Assembly: GCA_002762985.1 (NCBI GenBank)
Contig: PCXZ01000021.1
Span: 1 to 45,736, forward strand
Source of the DNA: Candidatus Woesearchaeota archaeon CG10_big_fil_rev_8_21_14_0_10_44_13
Lineage (GTDB): Archaea > Nanobdellota > Nanobdellia > Woesearchaeales > UBA12501
DNA length: 45,736 nucleotides
Reading direction: 5' to 3'
The notes under the pieces are model-generated. The model had not been told where the DNA came from. It did not search any database and was given only the letters and a program-made list of their open reading frames with translations. Made by a program: the position numbers and the translations under genes. Below, one piece after another: positions 33,419-40,562 of the stretch. Position 1 is the stretch's first letter. The number at the start of each line of letters is the position of its first letter.

Positions 33419-35920
33419 TTATTCTCCTAGCTCTTTCAGGAATCTCTTGATTGTGCTTATGATGTGTTCAGGCGGCGTCCTCAGGATATCAGAAGTCTTT
33501 GCCAGTATATCCCCATCGAACTTCGCTGTAGAGCTTAATCCCTTTGAATCCGGTTTCTTGCCTTTCTTGACGACATCCTTCCATTTCCTGAAAAGTTCTT
33601 CAACTCTTCCGGGCACTTCATCAGTTTTGCAGCCGAGCAGTTTTGCAGCCTCTTCAAGGACGCCTGTCTTTGCCTTGCCCTCCTTCTCCGCTGCCTTGCC
33701 TGCCGTGAATGTGATCCTTACGATGCCGTCCTGTATCTTAGTCGATTTCAGTATCTTTATCTCCCCTGCCTCTCCAGTGGTTTTCAGGTGGGTGCCTCCG
33801 CATGCCTCGACATCCACTGTAGGGACTTCAACGACTCTTATCATCTTCCCTGGGACAGCCCCTCCCTGATAGATTGCCATTCCATACATCCTCTCTGCTT
33901 CCTCCCTGGGCATGAAGGAGGTCTTTACAGGAAGATTCCTCTTGACTATCTTGTTCGCCTCATCCTCTATCCTCTTCATCTCCTCATCAGTGAGGCTCTG
34001 GTAATGCGTTATGTCAAGATGCGCCTTTTCCTCTGTCTTCTTTGCGCCTGCCTGGTTTATGTGGTTCCCGAGCACGATCTTCGCTGCAGCATTCACTATG
34101 TGCGTCGATGTGTGGTGCTGTGAAAGCTGTTTTCTCTTCTCAAACTCGATCTTCCCATTTACAGCGCTTCCTTCCTTGAAACCAGGCTCATGCTCCATCA
34201 CATGGATTATTATGCTGCCCTGCTTGAACACATCAGCGAATTTTTCCCCATTCAGTGTGCCATTGTCATGCAGCTGTCCACCGCTTGTCGGATAAGCCGC
34301 AGTCCTGTCAAGCACCACATTCTTCCCTATGATCTTCAGGACTTTCCCCTCGAATTCTATGCTGGAGTAATCATCAAAGTAAAGGGCTTTTGTGTCAGGC
34401 AGGCCTTCAAGGTCAAGCTTCTCCTCTTTTACAGTGGCATGGACCTGCTCTTTCTTCTCATGCATCGAGGCCACCTTGGTATAGAAATCATCAGGCACAT
34501 CCACCCTGTTGCCCAGTTTTTCAGCCTCTTCCTTTATTATCTCGGGGGAGATGCCCTGGCTGTCATAAAGCTCAAGCAGCGTCTTTTCGCTTATCGCCTT
34601 CTCTGCCTTTGTTATCTTCCCTACGATCTCCCTTGATTTCTGCTTTGTTGCATTGTACTTTGTTTTCTCGACATCAAGTATCTTCGAGACCTCATCAAGG
34701 TTCTCCATGAGCTCAGGGAACAATGGCTTGAGGTATTCAGCATGCCATTCTGCGACTTCTGGCAGGTCTATCTTCCATCCGTATTTGTCTATGAAAGACA
34801 ATGCTCTCCTCAGTATTATCCTCAGGTTGTAGCCTCCTCCTACATTCGAAGGCAATGCGCCGTCATTGAGAGCAAAAAGAAGGCTTCTTGTATGCTCTGC
34901 GATGGAATATATTGCAGACAATGGGAGGACTTTTTTCTTCAGTTCATTAGCCCCCAGTCCGACGTTCTTTGCGACCATGTCCCATGTCTTGTTTATGTCC
35001 TCGACCTCATCGACATTCAGGTAGGAAGAATAAGGCAGGAACCTCTTCATGACATCCTCATCTACCTTTATCCCAGTCATGCTGTAAAGTTTCTTGCAGA
35101 CTGTCGGGAAAGTGGTCTCATAGCTCGTGCTTTTTGCCATAGTGAACCATGCATTCCTTTCATGGCCCATGCCCATGTCAAGGACCTTAAGCTTGAGCTC
35201 TTTCGGCCCGCTAGGGGTCACTTCATACATCATATAGACCTGATTGCCTAATTCAAGTCCTCTGCTGAAGAATTCCATGCACGGCCCGAAGTTACCGCCG
35301 CCAGCCCATGCGTCCTCGTGGAATGTGATCTCTTTGTTCGGCAATCCTAATCCCTGCTTGAGCCAGTTGTGGATATCCCTGAAGTATTTTGCCTGGTCCC
35401 ATTGCTCGGGCGGGACGAAGGTGTGCTGGCCTATCATCACAAAGCCCGTGTAATGGGCTCCTGTTATACCCACATTGTCTATATCATTGAACCTTAAGCA
35501 GAACTGCGGGACTACAAGAGGGTTTGCAGGCGGTTTCACTTCTCCTGAAACGACATAGGGCTGGAAATCGCAGATAGAAGCCATGACGAAATCCATGTCA
35601 TCGCGCCATCTTGAGACGACGGGATAACGCTCGATCGGAGTATAGCCCCACTTCTTGAATAATTCCGCAAAACGTTTCCATACCTGGATATAATCAAGCT
35701 TGTTCTTTGCAGGCGTCCCTTCGAAGAACCTGAATCCTCCTGAACAGGCAGGATCGCCGCATGTCTTCTGGTCTGCGTTTATGGTCCAGAAGAAAGTGCC
35801 GCATTTGCACTGCTTCCTCATGAAGCCTTCTTCCTTGAGGACTTTAGTGGCGTAGTATTTATCAGGATCCTTTGAGGCCTTTGCCTTGAATTCCTTCTTT
35901 ATTTCCTTGTCTGTTGGCAT
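33419..35920 (-). CDS. alaS: Alanyl-tRNA synthetase, archaeal type
   Basis: 833 residues. The N-terminal zinc-binding extension (KQCKCGTFFWTINADQKTCG, PACSG) is specific to the archaeal form. Class II catalytic motifs are seen in ERYPVVSRWRDDMDF and GGNFGPCMEF. The editing domain has HHTSTH (zinc His pair) and EACGGTHLKTTGE (Cys/His), which removes Ser and Gly from tRNA-Ala. The C-terminal C-Ala region is somewhat short. It charges tRNA-Ala and is essential. TATA box ACTATATAAA (about 35943-35953) is about 25 bp from the start codon, so the message is practically leaderless. A likely essential single gene. Confidence 0.97.
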   Translation of the reverse strand: MPTDKEIKKEFKAKASKDPDKYYATKVLKEEGFMRKQCKCGTFFWTINADQKTCGDPACSGGFRFFEGTPAKNKLDYIQVWKRFAELFKKWGYTPIERYPVVSRWRDDMDFVMASICDFQPYVVSGEVKPPANPLVVPQFCLRFNDIDNVGITGAHYTGFVMIGQHTFVPPEQWDQAKYFRDIHNWLKQGLGLPNKEITFHEDAWAGGGNFGPCMEFFSRGLELGNQVYMMYEVTPSGPKELKLKVLDMGMGHERNAWFTMAKSTSYETTFPTVCKKLYSMTGIKVDEDVMKRFLPYSSYLNVDEVEDINKTWDMVAKNVGLGANELKKKVLPLSAIYSIAEHTRSLLFALNDGALPSNVGGGYNLRIILRRALSFIDKYGWKIDLPEVAEWHAEYLKPLFPELMENLDEVSKILDVEKTKYNATKQKSREIVGKITKAEKAISEKTLLELYDSQGISPEIIKEEAEKLGNRVDVPDDFYTKVASMHEKKEQVHATVKEEKLDLEGLPDTKALYFDDYSSIEFEGKVLKIIGKNVVLDRTAAYPTSGGQLHDNGTLNGEKFADVFKQGSIIIHVMEHEPGFKEGSAVNGKIEFEKRKQLSQHHTSTHIVNAAAKIVLGNHINQAGAKKTEEKAHLDITHYQSLTDEEMKRIEDEANKIVKRNLPVKTSFMPREEAERMYGMAIYQGGAVPGKMIRVVEVPTVDVEACGGTHLKTTGEAGEIKILKSTKIQDGIVRITFTAGKAAEKEGKAKTGVLEEAAKLLGCKTDEVPGRVEELFRKWKDVVKKGKKPDSKGLSSTAKFDGDILAKTSDILRTPPEHIISTIKRFLKELGE

Positions 35921-36017
35921 GATATAAAAGCGTATGATGGGAGTTTATATAGTTTTTGATGTTTAAAAGGGGTTTGAGATTGTGTTTTTACTGATAAAAC
36001 TTATCAACAATATTAAT

Positions 36018-36035
36018 GGGGAACCAAGGTTCCCC
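36018..36035. repeat. Perfect hairpin sequence upstream of alaS
   Basis: GGGGAACC-AA-GGTTCCCC is an 18-bp palindrome about 65 bp upstream of the alaS TATA box. It could be a binding site or the end of the minus-strand transcript from 36605. Nothing else identified in 35960-36110. Confidence 0.35.
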
Positions 36036-36113
36036 CCATCCCCCTCCTACTCTTTGCTAGGTAAGGGAACAGTAGCAGCCAGTTTGTGTGACAGATGTTG
36101 TTTCAAAAATGAC

Positions 36114-36179
36114 GAGGGCATGAGCCATATCGGGTGGTTGTGAAATGGAGGCGAATGGATGGTGGGGTTAGTTGCAAAA
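36114..36179 (+). repeat. Copy B of the dispersed about 65-bp intergenic repeat
   Basis: GAGGGCATGAGCCATATCGG, followed by ATGGAGGCGAATGGATGG and GTTGCAAAA. By hand it matches copy C at about 50 of 66 positions without gaps. The reading frame open in copy C carries a TGA here, so it is not coding in this copy. Confidence 0.6.
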
Positions 36180-36209
36180 GTTGGTGATGCTAATCCAATA
36201 GAAAATAAT

Positions 36210-36605
36210 TCAATCCAGCACCCTCACCCTCCCTCTCCTCTCAATCAATTCACCCTTCTTTATCAGCTCATCGACGATCTCATCGCCAAACTTCTCCATC
36301 AGCTTTACAGAATCAACCTCTCCTTCCTCTTTCACAAACTCGACCGTCTTCATGTATATATCTTCCCCTTTCTTGATCGAACCTTTCCTGACGGCTTTTC
36401 CTGAAGCGTCCTTCGCCCTCTTTTTCCCGGCAAACTCCCTCGCTTCAGCTATGTGCTTGCAAACGCCGTGCTTCTTCATCTCCCTGAACATGAAAGCCGG
36501 GCAGGTGCAGAACGGCTTGTTTATGTCAACCTCATAGAACTTGCCTTTTTTGCTCGAGCTTTCGACTTTGAAGAAGCCCTGTCTCTTGCCTTTGAGAACC
36601 TTCAT
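36210..36605 (-). CDS. SWIM zinc-finger protein
   Basis: 131 residues. FCTCPAFMFREMKKHGVCKHI contains CxC (33, 35) and CxH (49, 51), the SWIM zinc motif used for binding DNA or protein in helicases, transposases and repair factors; here it stands in a short N-terminal domain with an upstream beta-hairpin (QGFFKVESSSKKGKFYEV). The middle (GKKRAKDASGKAVRKGSIKK) is basic, and the C-terminal 60 residues resemble a small helical winged domain (DIYMKTVEFVKEEGEVDS...LIERRGRVRVL). Possible nucleic-acid-binding accessory protein; partner unknown. Confidence 0.82.
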   Translation of the reverse strand: MKVLKGKRQGFFKVESSSKKGKFYEVDINKPFCTCPAFMFREMKKHGVCKHIAEAREFAGKKRAKDASGKAVRKGSIKKGEDIYMKTVEFVKEEGEVDSVKLMEKFGDEIVDELIKKGELIERRGRVRVLD

Positions 36606-36650
36606 ATAGACGGATAAAACCAGTAACTATAAAAAACTTTGTTAAGAGGC

Positions 36651-37592
36651 CTAATTGGATTGCAGTCTTCGAATGATGTCCCTATCCGAAACCTTGAGTT
36701 TCCTGGTATCAACCCACACCTTATTGGTAAGTTTGTTGACGAATTCGATGATTTCATTTTCTTGATCATTGAGCTTTTTTTCTGATAGGGTGATATTGTT
36801 TACTGCCCCTATAACAGCACCTATATCCCACATATACTGCCTTACTAATTGCTCAAACTTACCAACATAAGAATAGAATTCTGTTTCTTTATCTTTAAAC
36901 CTGTTTATCTTATCAAAAACCTCAATGTTCGTTTTTATTAAATTTAGCCGTTCAATCATGCTTTTTCCTGAAGATGTTTCATAAATGAAGTTAGAGATTC
37001 GTTTAAGATATGATTCAAGAAGTTTGTGCTGTGATTCCATCCTCTTTTTATGGTCATTAAGTTTATTAAGGTCCTCCTCTGTCCGGTTTATTGAATTCTG
37101 AACATTCTTATAAAACCCTAAACTATCTGAATCTTTTTCCCCCCCTTTGATTTCACCAAAATGAGGGGTATAAGGTCCTTTAAAATGTTTGTCAATCTCT
37201 TTACATTCCTCAACAACTATCTTGGTGATGTATTGCTCATCGGTTATGCTGCTCGACAAAGTTTTAGAAATATCTGCCATTTCACGGCGTAATATGAAGG
37301 CAATCTCCTCAATTTGTTCAAAAATAAGACTCATGTTCCCGCCATTAGAATAGTTTTCCTGATAAGATTCTTTGAATGTCCTGTCTTTATTTATCGCTTC
37401 AATAACTAGCGTGTTCAGCTTTGAGAATATTTTATATGCATGCTTGCTCGCATGGAATATGATGCGGAGTTTCTTATCATTATCCTTCAAAAGCTTCAGG
37501 TACTTACTATAAGAGTCTTCTATTTCCTGAGAAAGCCTCTCAACCTCAGGATCAATGCTTTTTTTTCCTTTTAAAAAGTCAAAAAATCCCAT
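36651..37592 (-). CDS. Coiled-coil protein, unknown
   Basis: 313 residues, helical and charged throughout, with several heptad-like stretches (VERLSQEIEDSYSKYLKLLK, RTEEDLNKLNDHKKRMESQ). MGFFDFLKGKK at the start is an amphipathic segment nearly identical in style to that of the zincin at 28214. No cysteines cluster, no membrane helix. Codon use is noticeably more A/T-rich than its neighbours (many TTA, ATA, AAT codons on the coding strand), which may point to a different origin. I do not recognise the family. Confidence 0.7.
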   Translation of the reverse strand: MGFFDFLKGKKSIDPEVERLSQEIEDSYSKYLKLLKDNDKKLRIIFHASKHAYKIFSKLNTLVIEAINKDRTFKESYQENYSNGGNMSLIFEQIEEIAFILRREMADISKTLSSSITDEQYITKIVVEECKEIDKHFKGPYTPHFGEIKGGEKDSDSLGFYKNVQNSINRTEEDLNKLNDHKKRMESQHKLLESYLKRISNFIYETSSGKSMIERLNLIKTNIEVFDKINRFKDKETEFYSYVGKFEQLVRQYMWDIGAVIGAVNNITLSEKKLNDQENEIIEFVNKLTNKVWVDTRKLKVSDRDIIRRLQSN

Positions 37593-37679
37593 GTCTCGCC
37601 ATTTAAGTCTCGCTGATATATAAACTTTTTGGGGATATATGCATAAAAAAATGAATAAAAAAGAAATAATGAAGAAGGA

Positions 37680-37982
37680 TCAACCCTCTTTTTCCTCTTT
37701 GGCCTTCTCTTCATACTTATCAACGCAGTGCTCTGAGCAGAACCATTTGATGTCGCCGTCTATCTCCTTTTCGATCGTATTCTGCTTCTTTATCGCTTTG
37801 CCGCAATTCGCGCATTTTGCATGCTGGCCGTTATCCTCTGCGCCTTCCATGAATCCTTCTTCCTCAGCAGAGATCTCATCGTCTTCTACCAGGTCTTCTC
37901 TTCCTTCATCAGAATAAACCCCTTCTTGAGTGGAGCTTTCTTCCACTTCAGGCACTTCATCATCTGCCATGTCATCATCCAT
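37680..37982 (-). CDS. Acidic protein with C-terminal TRASH/YHS-like zinc finger
   Basis: 100 residues from the ATG at 37982, preceded by AGGAGGTG, a near-perfect SD that decides the start; the longer frame to 38057 is rejected. The first 55 residues are strongly acidic (DDDMADDEVPEVEESS, VEDDEISAEEE) and probably disordered. CANC (57-60) and FCSEHC (82-86) form a CxxC/CxxxC treble clef as in the 48-residue protein at 32649. A highly charged tail follows. Function unknown; a DNA-mimic or metal-binding accessory is possible but not shown. Confidence 0.75.
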   Translation of the reverse strand: MDDDMADDEVPEVEESSTQEGVYSDEGREDLVEDDEISAEEEGFMEGAEDNGQHAKCANCGKAIKKQNTIEKEIDGDIKWFCSEHCVDKYEEKAKEEKEG

Positions 37983-38057
37983 ACCAACACCTCCTGCTGA
38001 GCATATTAAAAAGTTGCCAGTATGTAATATATAAATTTTTTGAGTCTCTAGAAGCAA

Positions 38058-38219
38058 TTAGCCCTGCTGCGCCTTCTTTTTCAGGCTTTCAGTTATCCTC
38101 TCTATCTCCTTAGGATCCTCTTCAATCACATTCGGTTTCGCCTGATCCTTCTTTTCGGCGCTCTCAAGCATCCTTCTTACAAAATCCTTCTCGGTTTCGC
38201 CTAGCTGTCTTGTCGCCAT
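38058..38219 (-). CDS. Small charged protein, unknown
   Basis: 53 residues from the ATG at 38219 (SD AGAGGA just before it); the open frame upstream overlaps the S2P gene and is not used. MATRQLGETEKDFVRRMLESAEKK is an amphipathic helix, followed by a Pro/Glu linker and a second helix. No motif recognised. A minus-strand TATA-like TATAAATTTA lies about 40 bp upstream, suggesting its own transcript. It is followed after 75 bp by the acidic zinc protein. Confidence 0.55.
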   Translation of the reverse strand: MATRQLGETEKDFVRRMLESAEKKDQAKPNVIEEDPKEIERITESLKKKAQQG

Positions 38220-38293
38220 ATGATTCCTCTTAACGTATAAATAATCAAGACAAGTATATAAATTTATTGAGTTTTTTGCTTGGTAAGAAGGCG

Positions 38294-39487
38294 CTATTTG
38301 ATGAACCCTGCGCCTAAGTTGACCAATATCAGCGCTATGAAGACCATTGCCACGACCTTCCATATCCTGAATGCCTTCTCTTTTTCAAAGAATCTCTCCA
38401 GTCCGAGCTGAAGCATCCTGCCTCCGTCTGTTATTGGGATCGGAAGAAGGTTGAAAAGGCCTATCCCAAGGTTAAGGGCATAAAGCCAGATCATCAATCC
38501 TACGACCCAGAACATCGCGGAAGCTGCGAATTTGGCATACCCTCCCTCAAAACCTGGCTTGAGTTTTGTGCTCTGCCTGAGATATAACCCCAGGTAAGGC
38601 ATGCTTTTATTCTGCGGGTTCTCCCCGAGGGTGAGATTGTAGCTGCTTACATTAGTCCTTATATTGATATTCTCTCCCGGCACCTTATCCTTTAGATAGC
38701 CCGTTATATTCTCTACAGTGGCTATCTGCACACCACCCATATATGTGATGATCTCTCCTTTGTTCATGCCGGCTGTTTCGCCAGGGAAAACCTTGTCTTT
38801 CTCCTTTACAAGATCCGTCACAAGGACACCATTGTAATCCAGGACCGCATCAACGACAGGGCTTGCGATAAGGGCTACAAGAGCGAATACCAGGAATGCG
38901 ACGATTATGTTTGCGAAAGGCCCTGCTGCCAATATCGAAAGCTGCTCTTTCCTACCCTTTTTCAGCATCTTTTTCTCGTCTGGCTCGACAAATGCAGCAG
39001 GTATCAATGGGATGAGTATCGCGAAGAAAGCCAGCCCGCTCGATTTGATCTTAAGGCCATGGCGCCTTGCCATTATCCCATGGCTGAACTCATGGACTAT
39101 GACCAGGACGAATATCGAGATTATGAGGTAGAAGAAAGGTACGAAGAATGTCCCCGGGATGTTCTGCGAGAAAGGCTGGACTATCGCGACGCTCGGCTTC
39201 GCTTCAGGAACAGAGAAAAGGTCGTATGTCCCCTTTATCATGAGGCCGCCTATGAATATCATTCCGAGGAACCCTATGAAGATCCCCGCATTGCCGGCAT
39301 ACTTCAGGAATTTAGGGTGCTTTTTTGCCGTATTGTCCATGAACTTGAGCCCTATCTTCGTCCTGTACATCAGTATATAGATGACAGACGAGAGTATGTT
39401 CTGCTTGAAGAGCTTGTCGCGCTTTGCATACAGGATTATTGCAAGCAGTACAAGAAAAACGATCGCTGCTTTTGCCTGGAGATCCAT
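38294..39487 (-). CDS. Site-2 protease family (M50) intramembrane metalloprotease
   Basis: 397 residues. HEFSH (132-136) lies in a transmembrane helix, and NLLPIPITDGG (346-356) holds the third zinc ligand Asp354, the S2P/RseP/SpoIVFB signature. Between them is one PDZ-like domain (about 225-305) that normally gates access. Multiple hydrophobic segments flank it. S2P enzymes cut membrane-bound regulators or remnant signal peptides after a first cleavage; the target here is unknown. The surface-protein and lipoprotein genes in this window are plausible clients but there is no direct evidence. TATA TTTTTATAC about 25 bp upstream. Confidence 0.93.
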   Translation of the reverse strand: MDLQAKAAIVFLVLLAIILYAKRDKLFKQNILSSVIYILMYRTKIGLKFMDNTAKKHPKFLKYAGNAGIFIGFLGMIFIGGLMIKGTYDLFSVPEAKPSVAIVQPFSQNIPGTFFVPFFYLIISIFVLVIVHEFSHGIMARRHGLKIKSSGLAFFAILIPLIPAAFVEPDEKKMLKKGRKEQLSILAAGPFANIIVAFLVFALVALIASPVVDAVLDYNGVLVTDLVKEKDKVFPGETAGMNKGEIITYMGGVQIATVENITGYLKDKVPGENINIRTNVSSYNLTLGENPQNKSMPYLGLYLRQSTKLKPGFEGGYAKFAASAMFWVVGLMIWLYALNLGIGLFNLLPIPITDGGRMLQLGLERFFEKEKAFRIWKVVAMVFIALILVNLGAGFIK

Positions 39488-39692
39488 GATATGAATTAAT
39501 TTAATGAGGTAGTATAAAAAGGTTGTTCAATAAAAACTATTTTTTTTAGCTATCAAATTTTTCTTTTCATCAAAAAATACCCCCATCGCACAAAAACCGC
39601 ATTTCCCGCCCACCCTATATCCCAAATGTGCTCAAAAGTTTCATCTAAAAGCATGCTATCTAAGTGAGAAGAGTTAATGGGGGCTCAGTTGT

Positions 39693-39758
39693 GAGGGCAT
39701 GAGGCATATAGGGATGTTGCGCGATGGAGCCGAATGGATTGCAGCATATGTTGCACAA
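39693..39758 (+). repeat. Copy C of the dispersed about 65-bp intergenic repeat
   Basis: GAGGGCATGAGGCATATAGG, then GATGGAGCCGAATGGATTGC and ATGTTGCACAA. This copy is open in one frame for 34 codons (EGMRHIGMLRDGAEWIAAYV and on), which may mark a decayed protein end. The rest of the gap 39488-39805 shows only T/A-rich DNA. Confidence 0.6.
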
Positions 39759-39805
39759 ATTCTTAAAAAAAACATCCAAATTAAAATAATAGAATAAATT
39801 ATAAT

Positions 39806-39967
39806 CTACTTCTTCCTGACAGGTCTCAATGCCCTGCTGTTGCATCTCCTGCACTTGACAAGACCGGCAATCACCTTTGTGTTAGAGGCCCTTATCTTGG
39901 TCTTGCATCTCCTGCAGACGAACATGTTCTTGAATTTCCTTGCTGCTGCTTCCGGGAATTTTACCAT
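39806..39967 (-). CDS. rpl40e: 50S ribosomal protein L40e
   Basis: 53 residues, not found in longer-ORF lists because it is so short. MVKFPEAAARKFKNMFVCRR is the standard archaeal L40e start; CRRC (18-21) and CRRC (39-42) form its zinc finger, and the end is NSRALRPVRKK. It binds the large subunit. It lies 39 bp downstream of the aIF5A gene on the same strand, so translation factor and ribosomal protein are probably on one mRNA. Length is exactly that of the family. Confidence 0.95.
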   Translation of the reverse strand: MVKFPEAAARKFKNMFVCRRCKTKIRASNTKVIAGLVKCRRCNSRALRPVRKK

Positions 39968-40006
39968 ATTATCTTATCTCCTGATGTTTTATAATTGATT
40001 ATGATC

Positions 40007-40405
40007 TTAAGCGCTCTTTATCTGCTTCATGACCCTGCTCTCAAGTATCTCCCAATAGAGTATCTGGCAACCCTCGACGACCTGCCCTTTAAGCTCGTCA
40101 GGTATCTCAAGGTCGAATGTCTCGTATGACTCAGCATCCATCACATTGGCCTTTGTGCCTGATATTGACAGCACCTGTGCCGTCTTCTTCTCTATGATCG
40201 GGACATCGACTTTATCATGGCCTGGCATCACAATATCCCTCTTCTTGCCGTCTATCAATCCGACAGCCTGAAGCCTCACTTTGGCGTGGCCGTGCTTTCC
40301 TGGCCTTGAAGTCTGCGTGTCAGCGACCCTGCACGCAACGCCATCTATCACTATATAACTTCCTTTTTGTAGGTTTCCTACGCTTTCTGGTTTTGTTTCA
40401 GCCAT
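40007..40405 (-). CDS. Translation factor aIF5A
   Basis: 132 residues from the ATG at 40405 (AAGGTGTG SD); three more in-frame residues upstream are ignored. Two beta-barrel domains. The loop TSRPGKHGHAKV contains Lys37, the site of hypusine or deoxyhypusine modification, and the following ends ALMDGK-like QAVGLIDGKKRD match the family. It relieves ribosome stalling at polyproline and helps termination. The hypusine-making enzyme gene is not in the window. It is followed by L40e. Confidence 0.96.
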   Translation of the reverse strand: MAETKPESVGNLQKGSYIVIDGVACRVADTQTSRPGKHGHAKVRLQAVGLIDGKKRDIVMPGHDKVDVPIIEKKTAQVLSISGTKANVMDAESYETFDLEIPDELKGQVVEGCQILYWEILESRVMKQIKSA

Positions 40406-40521
40406 AAAACACACCTTTTATAATCGCTGTAGGAGGTGTTTTTGAGGGGGTTTATAAATATTTTGTTGGTTTTTGGACTTTGGGTTTTAAATGGATTTAA
40501 ACCTTAAAGAAGATTTAAATA

Positions 40522-40562
40522 CTCCCTATATCACTCATATTGGTATATTAGGGAGGTATAAA
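40522..40562 (+). promoter_or_regulatory. Inverted repeat that could sequester the SD of the Kazal protein gene
   Basis: CTCCCTATAT (40522-40531) can pair with ATATTAGGGAG (40545-40555) around a 12-13-nt loop; the 3' arm contains the SD GGGAGGT before the ATG at 40563. Whether the 5' arm is transcribed depends on which TATA box is used: TTTTAAATGG near 40486 (yes) or ATTTAAATA at 40513 (probably not). Confidence 0.35.

Noticed and set aside
35244-35453. Plus-strand short frames opposite alaS
   Set aside because: Shadows of a well-recognised synthetase gene.
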